From Halalkalicoccus sp. CGA53 (GTDB taxonomy: Archaea; Halobacteriota; Halobacteria; Halobacteriales; Halalkalicoccaceae): a stretch of DNA of 64,000 nt. The stretch covers positions 310,001 to 374,000 of the forward strand of contig NZ_CP144125.1 in the NCBI RefSeq assembly GCF_036429475.1, in the 5' to 3' direction. The notes under the pieces are model-generated. The model worked only from the letters and a program-made list of their open reading frames with translations, was not told where the DNA came from and did no database searches. The position numbers and the translations under genes are program-made. Positions within the stretch are counted from its first letter, which is position 1; the number at the start of each line of letters is the position of its first letter. Below are positions 27,610 through 36,798 of this stretch, in pieces.

Positions 27610-27705
27610 GGCTCGAGGTCGTCCGTCGGGGGGCAAAAGGGTATCCACTCCGGCGTGCGGTTCCCCCATCGCAAGACCGAGGGTGGCTCTCGGTCTCCCC
27701 ACGGT

Positions 27706-28929
27706 ATGACGCAGCGCGGGGTCGGAGACGGGGTCCGCGAGACGGTCGCGAGCCTGCGCGGCGACGGTCGCGGCCGGATCCTCGTAGTGATCGCCAGCGG
27801 CTGGTTCCTCGTCCTCGGTGTTCGGCTCGTCCTCCCCGCACTCTTGCCGTCCGTCTCCGAGGCGTTCTCGCTCGACCTCGCGAGCGCCGGGCTGCTCGTC
27901 ACCGTCCTCTACGCGGTCTACGCGCTCGGGCAGTTCCCGGGCGGACTGCTGGGCGATCGGATCGGCGAGCGAAACGTCCTCACGCTCGCCGCGGCGCTCG
28001 GTTTCCTCGCGGTACTCCTCCTCTCGCTCCCGGCCGCCTTTCCGGTCTTCGTCTGTGGAGTCGTTCTCTACGGTTTCGGCACTGCGCTCTACTCGCCGAC
28101 CCGCCTCACGGTACTCTCGGACGTCTACGACGAAAACGACGGCGCGGCGATCGGCCTCACGCTCGGCGCCGGAAACGCCGGCAACGCGCTCTTGCCCGCG
28201 TTCGCCGGACTGCTCGCGACCTACGCGAGCTGGCGTCTCGGCTTCGGCTTCGCGATCCCGCTCTTTCTCGCGCTCGCCGTCGCGCTCTGGATGACGATCC
28301 CGGAGAGCACCTCCCCGACGCCCGACGTCGAGACGCTCTCGCGGGCGATGGTCTCGCGGATCGGTGCTACCTTCCTCCGTCGTGAGGTGCTGCTCGCGAC
28401 GGCGCTCATGTTCGTCTCGAGCGTGCTCTGGCAGGCGGTGACGGGGCTCTACCCCACCTACCTCGTCGTTGAGAAGGGGCTCTCCGGGAGCGAGGCAGCG
28501 CTGCTGTTCGGGCTGCTGTTCGGTTTCGGGATGTTCTTCCAGCCGATCGCGGGCGCGGCCGGCGACCGGTTCGGCGCACGCCGGACCCTTACCGTGATAT
28601 TCGTCGTCGCAATCGGCGCGCTCGCCACACTCCCGTTCGCGGAGGGCACGCTCGCGCTCGTCGCCGTGACACTCGCGCTCACATCGCTGCTCAACTTCGC
28701 CGCCATCACCTTTCCGTACGTGAACGCCGCACTCCCCTCCGACGTTCAGGGCGGGGGTCTCGGCCTCGTCCGCACGGCGTACATGACGCTCGCCTCGGTC
28801 GGGCCGGCCGCCGTCGGCGCGCTCGGCGGTGCGGGCTACTTCGACGAGGCGTTCCTCGCGCTCGCGGGCGTCGGTCTCCTGGGACTGGCGCTCACCGCGA
28901 CGCTTCCACCGGCTCCCCGTCACGGCTGA
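27706..28929 (+). CDS. Major facilitator superfamily transporter
   Basis: A 407-residue protein with 12 probable membrane helices. The MFS loop motif is seen between helices 2 and 3 (GLLGDRIGERNVL) and again after helix 8 (GAAGDRFGARRTL). Motif-C-like glycines (GLTLGAGNAGNALLPAFAG) in helix 5 favour an antiporter of the drug/metabolite type. The substrate is unknown. It sits between cofG and cofC and overlaps the convergent cofC by 38 bp, so a link to F420 or its precursors is possible but only from position. Confidence 0.85.
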   Translation: MTQRGVGDGVRETVASLRGDGRGRILVVIASGWFLVLGVRLVLPALLPSVSEAFSLDLASAGLLVTVLYAVYALGQFPGGLLGDRIGERNVLTLAAALGFLAVLLLSLPAAFPVFVCGVVLYGFGTALYSPTRLTVLSDVYDENDGAAIGLTLGAGNAGNALLPAFAGLLATYASWRLGFGFAIPLFLALAVALWMTIPESTSPTPDVETLSRAMVSRIGATFLRREVLLATALMFVSSVLWQAVTGLYPTYLVVEKGLSGSEAALLFGLLFGFGMFFQPIAGAAGDRFGARRTLTVIFVVAIGALATLPFAEGTLALVAVTLALTSLLNFAAITFPYVNAALPSDVQGGGLGLVRTAYMTLASVGPAAVGALGGAGYFDEAFLALAGVGLLGLALTATLPPAPRHG

Positions 28930-29545
28930 GTCCGAGGTGTCCCCACCTCCCGCTGAGTTCGAATCCCGCCTCCCGGAGCCACTTTCGACCCCGCCCCTCG
29001 CCGTGGATCAACACCTCGACGAGGTCCCCGGGCTCGTCGATGTCGGTCGCGAGTCGGTGGGAGTCGACCACTCGACAGGAGATGCCGGAATCGTCGGCGA
29101 TCCGGCGGTGCTTGAGAAACGAGCCGTCGTGGTAGTCGACCCGGAACTCGGGGTGACGCGAGACGAGCGCGTTCGTCCCCCCGCCGCGGCCCGGTACGAG
29201 GACGACGTCACCTTCGGCCTCGAACAGCCGGGAGAGCGTTCCGGGAGTGGCGAGCGCCAGGTCGGCCATCACGACGGCAGTACCGGGCGAGAGGGCGTCG
29301 TTCACCGCGGGGGTGAGCGAGCGCTCGTCGACCGTTACCGGGGCGTCGACGTCGATCGGTGCCGTCGCGAGCAGTTCCGGGTCGTACCCGGCTGCACGGA
29401 CCGCGCCCAGCACGTCCGCGAGCATCGCTCTGGAGAAATCCCACCGCTCGTCCGGGTCGAGAACGGGGGAAAGCCTCGTACACGGCTCTCGGGCGTCGTA
29501 CGGGACGACCACCCGGCCGACCTTCGCTCTCTCGGGCGCAGGCAT
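28892..29545 (-). CDS. cofC: 2-phospho-L-lactate guanylyltransferase CofC
   Basis: A 217-residue nucleotidyltransferase. The N-terminal VVVPYDAREPCTRLSPVL and the central VMADLALATP and GRGGGTNALVSRHPEF are CofC marks. It activates phospholactate (or a similar 3-carbon acid) with GTP, giving the donor that CofD joins to Fo. Its 3' end overlaps the convergent MFS gene by 38 bp. cofD and cofE are not in the window. cetZ lies 54 bp upstream of its start on the same strand. Confidence 0.92.
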   Translation of the reverse strand: MPAPERAKVGRVVVPYDAREPCTRLSPVLDPDERWDFSRAMLADVLGAVRAAGYDPELLATAPIDVDAPVTVDERSLTPAVNDALSPGTAVVMADLALATPGTLSRLFEAEGDVVLVPGRGGGTNALVSRHPEFRVDYHDGSFLKHRRIADDSGISCRVVDSHRLATDIDEPGDLVEVLIHGEGRGRKWLREAGFELSGRWGHLGLSRDGEPVEASR

Positions 29546-29599
29546 CGGCGACGCTACTCGGGAAGCGGGGTTAAGCGGTGCGAAAACAGGTTAGAGTGT

Positions 29600-30778
29600 C
29601 TAGAAGAGGGGGTCGAGTTCCTCGCTTCCGTCGTCGACGAGCGCCTCGAGTTTCCCCTCGCTCTCGGCTCTGATCTCCTCGATGTTGTGCTGGGCTTCGA
29701 TCGCGACCTGCTGGAGTCCCTTGATCCGAGGGACGTCGGTCACGCCCGAGAGCAAGACGACGGCGGCGACCTCCTCGGCGTCGGCGACGGGGTAATCCCC
29801 ACCTCGGACCTCCATGCTCCCGGTCTGCTCCTCGGTCCACTTCCGGCCGCGTTCGATCCCCTTCCGGTTCAGGTACTCGGAGGGGCCGGCGAGCACGAGC
29901 AGGGCGCGTTCGGTCCCGCGGATCTCGCAGGGGAGCGTGAGCCGACCGAGCGCGGCCTTCCGGACGAGGCTGGTGATACGGTTGGTGGTGTGTGCGCTGT
30001 CGATCTCGGGTTCGTCGTCGCCGGTGAACCGCGAAAGTAGACCGCCGCCGGAGGCGATCGGGTCCACCGCCTCCGAGGCGTAGCCGATCGTCGAGACGCC
30101 ACCGCCGGCGAGCGTGTTGATGATCTCCGAGGAGTCGACGACGCTTTCAGCGACCTCATCGCCGGCTTCGATCTCACCCGCGCCGAAGAGGATGCCGAAC
30201 CGTCTGACGATCTCCTCGTTGATCGTCCCGTAGCCGCCCTCGACGGACTCGCCGGTCGAGCGCCACGAGTCGTTGTCGAAGACCATCAGGTTGTCCACCT
30301 CGCGGACGAACGTCTGGAACGAGCGGGCGGCGTTCAGCGTGTAGATGCCGCCCTCGTCCCGGCCGGGGAGCACGCCGAGGCCGTAGACCGGCTCGGTGTA
30401 GATGCGTTTGAGGTGTTTCGCGATCACCGGCGCGCCGCCGCTTCCCGTGCCGCCGCCCATCCCGGCGACGACGAGGAACGCGTCGACCTCGTGTACGGGA
30501 ACGGAGTCGATCGCACCCTGCACCTCGTCGATGTCCTCCTCGGCGACGCTCGCGCCGAGTTCGTTGTCCGCGCCGACGCCGTGGCCCTTCACCCGGGACT
30601 GGCCGATCAGCACCCGGCTCTCCTGGGGGATGTGTTCGAGTCCCATCAGGTCCGCCTTCGCGGTGTTCACCGCGACCGCCGCGCGGACGACGTTGCTGTC
30701 CGTCTCCATGTCGTGTTCGAGGAACCGGTCGACGATCTTGCCGCCCGCCTGACCGAATCCAATCATCGCGAGTTTCAT
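29600..30778 (-). CDS. cetZ1: CetZ tubulin-like protein (CetZ1 type)
   Basis: A 392-residue tubulin-superfamily GTPase. It begins MKLAMIGFGQAGGKIVDRF, has the nucleotide-binding GGGTGSGG near residue 110, VNTAKADLMGL, and a long C-terminal domain ending in an acidic tail (SEELDPLF). In Haloferax CetZ1 controls cell shape and motility and is not the division protein. This copy closely follows the CetZ1 pattern as I remember it, so the number is tentative. The gene has a clear TATA box and a leader of about 10 nt. Confidence 0.9.
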   Translation of the reverse strand: MKLAMIGFGQAGGKIVDRFLEHDMETDSNVVRAAVAVNTAKADLMGLEHIPQESRVLIGQSRVKGHGVGADNELGASVAEEDIDEVQGAIDSVPVHEVDAFLVVAGMGGGTGSGGAPVIAKHLKRIYTEPVYGLGVLPGRDEGGIYTLNAARSFQTFVREVDNLMVFDNDSWRSTGESVEGGYGTINEEIVRRFGILFGAGEIEAGDEVAESVVDSSEIINTLAGGGVSTIGYASEAVDPIASGGGLLSRFTGDDEPEIDSAHTTNRITSLVRKAALGRLTLPCEIRGTERALLVLAGPSEYLNRKGIERGRKWTEEQTGSMEVRGGDYPVADAEEVAAVVLLSGVTDVPRIKGLQQVAIEAQHNIEEIRAESEGKLEALVDDGSEELDPLF

Positions 30779-30808
30779 AAATGTCCCTTGGACGAACTCA
30801 GTGGGATC

Positions 30809-30820
30809 ATAAATATAAAC
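30809..30820 (-). promoter_or_regulatory. TATA box of cetZ
   Basis: On the minus strand gtttatatttat lies about 31-42 nt before the cetZ ATG, in otherwise GC-rich DNA. Transcription would start near 30788. Confidence 0.55.
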
Positions 30821-30888
30821 TTTTCGTCAATGTTTCTCTCGGACAGAAGAGGTGTTTACGGCCTGCGTATCAGCCGGGGCGGCCGGCG

Positions 30889-31794
30889 TTACGCCAGACC
30901 GAGGTACTCCTCGAACGTCGTCATCTCGTCTTCGGAGACGCCGAAGACGCCGACGTCATTGTCGGAGACCCGGTTGTCGGCCTTGAGTCCCCTGTACTGA
31001 TTGGGGCCCAGTCGGAGGCCAGGAACGACCCCCATCGCGGTCATGCCGACCTTCGAGAGCGCCATCGGGAGCGGGACGATCGTGATGTCCCGCCCCTTCG
31101 ACTCGAATACGAGTTCGGTCATTTCGCGCAGGCTGTACACCTTCGGGCCGCCGAGTTCGTACGTCTCGTTCGCGTGTTCGTCTCCCTCGACGCCGTCGGC
31201 GAGCATCGGCGCGAGGTCCCCGACGTAGATGAGCTGGAAGTACGTCCGCTCGCCGCCGCCGGGCAGCGGATAGAGGGGACCGACCGGGGCGAACATCTGC
31301 TTCAGCTTCGTCGTGAACCCGACGATTTCGTCGCCGTCACCGAAGACGATCGACGGACGGTAGATGACGTACTCGAGGTCGGACTCGCGGACGATCTCCT
31401 CGGCGCGGGCCTTCGCACGGTGGTACGACGTCAGGTCCTCGTCGCCCGTTATGAGACCGCTCTGCTGGACGAACCGGTCGACGCCGGCGTCCTCACAGAG
31501 GCGGACGAGGTTCTCGGTTCCCTGGCGGTGGATCCGGTCGTACATCTCGTTACCGCCCTCCGGCTCCCACAGCGGCGACGGCGACACGAGGTTCACGACG
31601 ACGTCCTGCCCGTCGATCGGTCCCTCGAGCGAGTCGGGATCGGTGACGTCGCCTTCGACCGTCTCGACTGCCTGGGAGACCGCGGACGGGTCCGGCGAGC
31701 GCGAGAGCGCCGTCACGCTGTGCCCGCGTTCTGCCAGTTCGTCGCACAGGTAGCTCCCGATGAACCCCGTCCCACCGGTCACGAGTACGTTCAT
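30889..31794 (-). CDS. NAD(P)-dependent epimerase, NDUFA9-like
   Basis: A 301-residue atypical short-chain dehydrogenase. The Rossmann motif is [10 protein letters not shown] at residues 7-16. A catalytic Tyr-x3-Lys is visible in [26 protein letters not shown] and the C-terminal part fit the NDUFA9/complex I-associated subfamily, whose members bind NADPH. No complex I genes are nearby. It starts at ATG 31794 and is divergent from tmk. Confidence 0.85.
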   Translation of the reverse strand: MNVLVTGGTGFIGSYLCDELAERGHSVTALSRSPDPSAVSQAVETVEGDVTDPDSLEGPIDGQDVVVNLVSPSPLWEPEGGNEMYDRIHRQGTENLVRLCEDAGVDRFVQQSGLITGDEDLTSYHRAKARAEEIVRESDLEYVIYRPSIVFGDGDEIVGFTTKLKQMFAPVGPLYPLPGGGERTYFQLIYVGDLAPMLADGVEGDEHANETYELGGPKVYSLREMTELVFESKGRDITIVPLPMALSKVGMTAMGVVPGLRLGPNQYRGLKADNRVSDNDVGVFGVSEDEMTTFEEYLGLA

Positions 31795-31926
31795 ATCTCC
31801 TCCCAGGGGCGCCGCGGGTGTAAAGATACTGAAACTGGTAGCCGGTGGCTCGATCTGACCGTCTACGACCTCCCCCATACGGGTGGCTTCAGGACGCTTA
31901 TGCCCGCGGCTCGCGGACGAGGCCGT

Positions 31927-32505
31927 ATGTTGCTCACCCTCGAAGGCATCGACGGGAGCGGGAAGACGACCGTCTGGGAGGCGCTCGGTCGGACCTACCC
32001 CGACGCCGTCTTCACCCGCGAACCGACCGGGAGCTGGTACGGCGAGGTCGTCTCGCGGTCGATCGCCGAGGAGGACGCGGACCCGATCGCCGAACTCTTC
32101 CTCTTCACCGCCGATCACGCGGACCACCTCTCCCGGGTGATCCGACCAGCGCTCGAGGAGGGAAAGCTGGTGATCTCCGCCCGCTATTCCGACTCCAGGT
32201 ACGCCTACCAGGGGGCGTCGCTCGCCGACCTGATCGACCGGCCGCTCGAGTACGTCCGTGGGGTACACTCCCCCTGGACGCGCCCGCCGGATCACACGAT
32301 CTACCTCGACGTCGATCCGGAGACGGGTGCTGCACGGAGCGGTGCGACGAACAAGTTAGAGCAGGTAGAGTACCTGCGGGCCGTGCGCGAGAACTACGAA
32401 CGGCTGCTCGCCGCGGAGCCCGGACGGTTCACCCGGATCGACGCGACCCGCTCGCCGGAAGAAGTGATCGACGGCGTCGAAAGGGTGCTCGACCGGGTCG
32501 TCTAG
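31927..32505 (+). CDS. tmk: Thymidylate kinase
   Basis: A 192-residue kinase phosphorylating dTMP to dTDP. The P-loop GIDGSGKTT lies at residues 7-15, the DR(Y/F)-like element is [13 protein letters not shown], and the FTREPTG motif follows the P-loop. The LID is short. It starts at ATG 31927, with a TATA-like ttatgc about 28 nt upstream. It overlaps the convergent membrane-protein gene by 4 bp. Confidence 0.92.
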   Translation: MLLTLEGIDGSGKTTVWEALGRTYPDAVFTREPTGSWYGEVVSRSIAEEDADPIAELFLFTADHADHLSRVIRPALEEGKLVISARYSDSRYAYQGASLADLIDRPLEYVRGVHSPWTRPPDHTIYLDVDPETGAARSGATNKLEQVEYLRAVRENYERLLAAEPGRFTRIDATRSPEEVIDGVERVLDRVV

Positions 32506-32816
32506 CCCCGCTCCCTGCGGGCGAGTTCGACCTCCTCGGGGTGGGGCATCCAGAAGAGGTCGACGGCGAACCCGAGGGTGATCGGCAGGACGATCGCGAC
32601 GAGCAACAGCGTGTTCGGCTCCATCCGGCCCGGGATCGCCTGACCCAGGACGAGCAGCGAGAGGAAGAGCGCGACGGGGATGAGAAACAGCGAGAAGACG
32701 GCCGCGCCCCCCCGGGTGTCGAGACGGAGCCGGAAGAAGCGCGTCATCACCGTCGCCACCACCGTGTGCAGCGTGACGACGACGAGCAGGCCGACGATCG
32801 TCCCGATCGTGATCAT
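32502..32816 (-). CDS. Three-helix membrane protein of unknown function
   Basis: A 104-residue protein with three hydrophobic segments at about residues 3-24, 38-60 and 69-90 and a charged C-terminal tail ([13 protein letters not shown]). A basic turn ([12 protein letters not shown]) follows the first helix. No transporter or enzyme motif is visible, and the family is not known to me. Its end overlaps tmk. Confidence 0.65.
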   Translation of the reverse strand: MITIGTIVGLLVVVTLHTVVATVMTRFFRLRLDTRGGAAVFSLFLIPVALFLSLLVLGQAIPGRMEPNTLLLVAIVLPITLGFAVDLFWMPHPEEVELARRERG

Positions 32817-32860
32817 AGCTCGAGTAGGGACTCGGTGGTCTTTTCGGTGTCGAAAACGGC

Positions 32861-33091
32861 CTACTCCAGCGAGATGTACGTCTTCGTGTCCGCGACGCCC
32901 TCGAGCGCCTGGATCGACGACGACGACGCCTGGAGAACGTCGTAGACCTCCTCGGCGTCGACCTCCGCGATCACGTCGAACTCGCCGGCGACGATATGCG
33001 CCTCGGAGACGTTCGTGACGTCCCTGACCTGGTCGACGACCGCCTCCGACTTCCCCGCCGCCGTCTTCACCATGACGAACGCGTGTACCAT
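32861..33091 (-). CDS. RAM-only Lrp/AsnC-type protein
   Basis: A 76-residue stand-alone RAM domain (HAFVMVKTAAGKSEAVVDQVRD, HIVAGEFDVIAEVDAEE, ALEGVADTKTYISLE). No DNA-binding part is present. It is divergent from the CPA1 antiporter with about 97 bp between starts, so the two share a promoter region. A sister gene at 35777 closes the same cation-transport block, which suggests that both sense a ligand linked to ion balance or amino acids. Confidence 0.85.
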   Translation of the reverse strand: MVHAFVMVKTAAGKSEAVVDQVRDVTNVSEAHIVAGEFDVIAEVDAEEVYDVLQASSSSIQALEGVADTKTYISLE

Positions 33092-33188
33092 CCCCTTGCG
33101 ATAGCATACCACGGAAGAAAGCCTTTCGGGTCACGCCCGGTCGTGCCGACGGGAGCGGGTTTACTACCTCGTGGTCCCGAGAGCTCAC

Positions 33189-35039
33189 GTGGTCGACGTC
33201 CTCCCCGTGATCGCAGCGATCCTGCTGCTGGGGATCGGCGCGCAGTTGCTCGCGCGCCGGCTCCGGGTGCCGAGCGTGCTCTTTCTGATCGCCGTCAGCG
33301 TCGCGCTCGGACCCGAGGCGCTGGGCGTCGTCACCTTCGAGACGTTCGGCGACGGCCTCCGGGTGATCGTCGGGCTGAGCGTGGCGATCATCGTCTTCGA
33401 CGGCGCGTTCGACCTGCGGATCGACCGGTTACGGGAGGCCTCACGGACGACGATCCGGCTCTCGACGATCGGGGCGGCACTCACCTTCCTCGGGACCGCC
33501 GGCGCGGTCCGGCTCTTCCTCGACGCCTCGTGGCCGCTCTCGCTCCTCGTCGGGGCGCTGCTCGTCGCGACGGGACCGACGGTAATCACGCCGATCCTGG
33601 AGGTCGTGCGGGTGCGAGAGCACGTCGCGGCGGCCCTCGAGAGCGAGGGGATCGTGAACGACGTCACGGCGGCGATCGCCGCCGTCGTGATCTACGAGAC
33701 GCTCGTCGTCGGCGAGGGTGGCGCGCTGGACACGCTCGGCGGCTTCTCGCTCCGGTTCGCCCTCGGCGTCGGCGTCGGCCTGGTCGTCGCCGGGACGGTC
33801 TACGTCCTGCTGACCCACGAGATCGCTCCGGGGAGCACACCACAGGTCGCTCGTTTTCTCACGCTCTCGGCCGCGATCGGTTCGTTCGCGATCGCGGACC
33901 TGCTCGCCGCCGAGGCGGGCATCGCTGCCGCCGCGACCGCGGGAGTCGTCCTCGGTAACCTCGACCTCCCACACAGGGAGACGATGGAAACGTTCGGCCG
34001 CGACCTCACGCTAGTGGTGCTCTCGTTCGTCTTCATCTCGCTGGCGGCGCTGATCGACGTCGAGGCGATCCTCACGCTCGGTCTCGGCGGGGTCGGCGTG
34101 GTGCTCGCGGTCGTGCTCGTGATCCGTCCGATCGTCATGTTCCTCTGTGCCCGCGACCGGCGGTTCACCGACAACGAGCGGCTCTTCCTCGCCGCGGTCG
34201 GTCCCAGGGGGATCGTCCCGGCGAGCGTCGCGACGCTGTTCGCGATCGAGCTCGCGGTCGACGGCGATCCGACCGCGGCGGGAACGCTCGTCGGCACGGT
34301 CTTTCTCATCATCTTCGTCACCGTCGTCCTCGAGGCCGGACTCGCCAGACAGATCGCCGACGCCCTCTCAGTCACACCCATGCGAACCATCATCGTCGGC
34401 GGCGGCCGGGTCGGCCGGGCGCTCGCCACACGGCTCGAACGGCGCGGGGAGTTCGTCGTCGTCGTCGATCGGGACGACGACGCGACCGGCGAGGCTCGCG
34501 AGGCGGGCTTTACGGTCCACACCGGCGACGGCACCGATCCGTCGGTACTGAACGCTGCCGGCGCGCCGGAGGCGAAGATCCTCGTCGCTGCGACCAGCAC
34601 CGACGACTCGAACCTGCTGATCTCCCAACTCGCACGGACCACCTTCGGGGTCGAACGGGTGTTCGCCCGGGTGAACGATCCCGAGAACGCCCCCGCCTTC
34701 GACACGCTCGGCGTGACGGCGATCGACGCCTCGATGGCGACCGCACGCGTCATCGACAACGAGATCGAGCGGCCGGCGCTCACCCACTGGATGGCCGAAC
34801 TCGGTGAGGGCCACGACGTCCAGGAGATCGAGATCACCGCCGACGACCTCGTCGGACGGACGATCCGCGAGGTGAACGCCGAGATCCCGGACGGCTGTAT
34901 CGTCGCCGTCATCGGTCGAGAGGGCGACACACACGTCCCCAGGGCCGACGAGCGCCTCGTACGCGGGGACCACGTCACGTTCGTCGGCGAGGCGGCCGCC
35001 GTCGACGAGGCGGCCGCCCGGTTCCACCCTCACGACTGA
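33189..35039 (+). CDS. CPA1 Na+(K+)/H+ antiporter with C-terminal TrkA domains
   Basis: A 616-residue protein. About 12 membrane helices fill residues 1-390. The Asn-Asp ion site typical of CPA1 is in SEGIVNDVTAAI. A TrkA-N Rossmann domain follows (IIVGGGRVGRALATRL at about residue 400), then a TrkA-C domain (about 535-616) that can bind a nucleotide such as c-di-AMP or ATP/NAD. It would exchange monovalent cations for protons across the cell membrane under cytoplasmic control. GTG 33189 is chosen as start; GTG 33171 is an alternative. A separate trkA gene follows. Confidence 0.88.
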   Translation: MVDVLPVIAAILLLGIGAQLLARRLRVPSVLFLIAVSVALGPEALGVVTFETFGDGLRVIVGLSVAIIVFDGAFDLRIDRLREASRTTIRLSTIGAALTFLGTAGAVRLFLDASWPLSLLVGALLVATGPTVITPILEVVRVREHVAAALESEGIVNDVTAAIAAVVIYETLVVGEGGALDTLGGFSLRFALGVGVGLVVAGTVYVLLTHEIAPGSTPQVARFLTLSAAIGSFAIADLLAAEAGIAAAATAGVVLGNLDLPHRETMETFGRDLTLVVLSFVFISLAALIDVEAILTLGLGGVGVVLAVVLVIRPIVMFLCARDRRFTDNERLFLAAVGPRGIVPASVATLFAIELAVDGDPTAAGTLVGTVFLIIFVTVVLEAGLARQIADALSVTPMRTIIVGGGRVGRALATRLERRGEFVVVVDRDDDATGEAREAGFTVHTGDGTDPSVLNAAGAPEAKILVAATSTDDSNLLISQLARTTFGVERVFARVNDPENAPAFDTLGVTAIDASMATARVIDNEIERPALTHWMAELGEGHDVQEIEITADDLVGRTIREVNAEIPDGCIVAVIGREGDTHVPRADERLVRGDHVTFVGEAAAVDEAAARFHPHD

Positions 35040-35091
35040 ATCCGTTACCGGCTGGGGTACAGTTAATGTCCCCCACGGTATATGGCAGAAC

Positions 35092-35775
35092 ATGCGGTTT
35101 GTTATCATTGGAGCGGGCAGAGTCGGGTCGCGGACCGCGCGGGTGCTCACCCGGGAGGGCCACGAGGTGACGCTCGTCGAGGCCGACGAGTCGGTGGCCG
35201 ACCGCGCTCGAAAAGAGGGCTACGAGGTGATCGTCGGCGACGGCGCTCGCGAGTCGGTCCTCGAGGAGGCGGGCATCGCGGATGCCGACGCGTTCGGCGC
35301 GCTCACGAGCGACCTGAACGCCAACTTCGCCGCTTGTATGATCGCGAAACACCACGGCTGTCGCACAGTACTGCGAATCGACGCCGACTATCGCGAGGGC
35401 ATCTACAGGAAGTACGCCGAGGAGGTCGACGAGATCATCTACCCCGAGCGCCTCGGCGCGCTCGGCGCGAAGAACGCGCTGCTCGGCGGGAACATCCGCG
35501 CGATCGCCGACATCGCCCAGAACCTCCAGGTGGTCGAACTCACCGTCCAGGACGGCTCTCCAATGCGCGGGTACACGATCAGCGAGCTCGAACTCCCGGC
35601 GGACGCGACGCTGCTCGCGTTCGGCAAGGAGGGCGAGCCGCTCGCGATTCCCTCGCCGGACGAGTCGCTCGAGGCGGGCGACCGGCTGGCGGTGCTCGCG
35701 GACTTCGACGTACTCGGCGACGTGCGACAGCTGATCGTCGGCGAGGCGGCCGCCCCTGCCGTGGGAGGGGCGTAG
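35092..35775 (+). CDS. trkA: TrkA-type potassium channel regulator
   Basis: A 227-residue protein with a TrkA-N domain (RFVIIGAGRVGSRTARVL, NAD/ATP-binding GxGxxG) and a TrkA-C domain from about residue 140. Such proteins form rings that gate TrkH/KtrB channels or antiporters. No channel subunit is in the window, so the partner is either the antiporter upstream or a distant TrkH. The stop is one base before the start of the RAM-only gene, implying co-translation. Confidence 0.9.
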   Translation: MRFVIIGAGRVGSRTARVLTREGHEVTLVEADESVADRARKEGYEVIVGDGARESVLEEAGIADADAFGALTSDLNANFAACMIAKHHGCRTVLRIDADYREGIYRKYAEEVDEIIYPERLGALGAKNALLGGNIRAIADIAQNLQVVELTVQDGSPMRGYTISELELPADATLLAFGKEGEPLAIPSPDESLEAGDRLAVLADFDVLGDVRQLIVGEAAAPAVGGA

Positions 35776-35776
35776 A

Positions 35777-36010
35777 ATGTCCGTCGTCGCCTACATCATG
35801 GTGAAGGCCAACACGGGCGAGGCCGACCGGCTCAGGGACGACGTCCTCTCCCTCGACGGCGTCGACGACGCCCACATCGTCGCCGGCGACGTCGACATCA
35901 TCGCGAAGATCACCGTCGACTCGCCCGCCCACGTGAAGGAGATCGCCGCCGATGGCATCCAGGGCATCTCCGGCGTCGAGGACACCCAGACCTACATCGC
36001 GATGGACTGA
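35777..36010 (+). CDS. RAM-only Lrp/AsnC-type protein
   Basis: A 77-residue RAM domain (VVAYIMVKANTGEADRLRDDV, HIVAGDVDIIAKITVDS, VEDTQTYIAMD), closely similar to the product at 32861. It begins one base after trkA stops, so it is part of the trkA operon. The two copies flanking the antiporter and trkA probably arose by duplication and may form mixed oligomers. Confidence 0.85.
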   Translation: MSVVAYIMVKANTGEADRLRDDVLSLDGVDDAHIVAGDVDIIAKITVDSPAHVKEIAADGIQGISGVEDTQTYIAMD

Positions 36011-36090
36011 TACGGACTGCTGTAACCGTCTACCGCTCGGACCGTACCTACTTCTCGCTCCCAGCGATACGGACGCACAGCGGTTCGTAC
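36008..36090. repeat. Palindromic element between convergent genes (copy 2)
   Basis: It starts with the stop codon of the RAM-only gene: TGATACGGACTGCTGT (36008-36023) is identical to the minus strand of 26466-26481. The distal arm ACAGCGGTTCGTAC (36077-36090) is an imperfect inverted copy. It ends 12 bp before the stop of the convergent gene at 36102. The centre is not similar to that of copy 1. Confidence 0.65.
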
Positions 36091-36101
36091 GATCCTCCGG
36101 C

Positions 36102-36605
36102 TTACCGCTCGACGCCCCCGCCGCCGCCGTAGGTCTGCTGTGCCCGCCCGAGCAGCGACGCGGCGGGTTCGCCGTACTCGTAGCCCGGAACGATCCCCTC
36201 GACCCAGGTCCCCTCGACGTACTCGACGAGCGCCTTCGCCTCCTCCGGGCCGCGTTCTGCGGACTCCTCGAACGCGAAGGCCACCCTGACCTCCTCGCCG
36301 TCGCGTTCGACCTCCGGATCGAGCGCCTCCAGCCGCCTCGTCGCCTGGTGGGCGTCTGCCAGCCGGAGTTCGAACGTCTCGAGCCAGCCCTCCTCGATCA
36401 CGTCGGGAACCGATTCCCCTTCGACGACCGCGTCGAGCGTCGGGACCTGGACCTCAACGCCGAACCCGGTCGCCCCCTCGCCCTCGCTCGCGGTGACGCG
36501 TCCCTCGAACGGCGTCGTCGTCACCCGATGCTCCGCACCCACTCGTTCGAACGCATCGTGGTCGTCCATCGCGTTCCGCGCTCGCTCGGCACCCGTCTCT
36601 CGCAT
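36102..36605 (-). CDS. Haloarchaeal protein, DUF5813-like
   Basis: A 167-residue acidic protein. An N-terminal helix is followed by alternating strands (RVTTTPFEGRVTASEG, GFGVEVQVPTLDAVVEG) and a helical C-terminal half that ends in a glycine run (YGGGGGVER). As I remember it, this fits a halobacterial family listed as DUF5813, function unknown. No catalytic motif or signal is visible. Confidence 0.6.
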   Translation of the reverse strand: MRETGAERARNAMDDHDAFERVGAEHRVTTTPFEGRVTASEGEGATGFGVEVQVPTLDAVVEGESVPDVIEEGWLETFELRLADAHQATRRLEALDPEVERDGEEVRVAFAFEESAERGPEEAKALVEYVEGTWVEGIVPGYEYGEPAASLLGRAQQTYGGGGGVER

Positions 36606-36798
36606 ACGGGACGGGACGGGCGCGAACGTGATGGCGGTTGCGCTCTCGTCTGCCCAGCGGTACCGATTCTCGCAGTAGAGTTATTACCCCGGCCCGTATT
36701 GCCAGCGAGTGCACATGCCGACCATCGGATTTACCGACACGAATCGACGGTAGGTCCACGCCGTATCGCGGTTTACTTCTAACCCGACGGCCGGACCG
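36606..36798. other. Intergenic stretch with two promoter-like boxes
   Basis: No supported gene. A ttatta box near 36679 precedes a 12-codon frame (36715-36753, MPTIGFTDTNRR), probably chance. A tttact box at 36772-36777 lies about 25 nt before the ATG at 36799 and may be the promoter of the next gene. Confidence 0.4.

Noticed and set aside
26479-28923. A single 814-residue CofG extension
   Set aside because: Only the last 376 residues match CofG; the rest is antisense to the MFS transporter.
36715-36753. A 12-codon ORF (MPTIGFTDTNRR) behind a TATA-like box
   Set aside because: Too short to separate from chance, and no downstream coupling.
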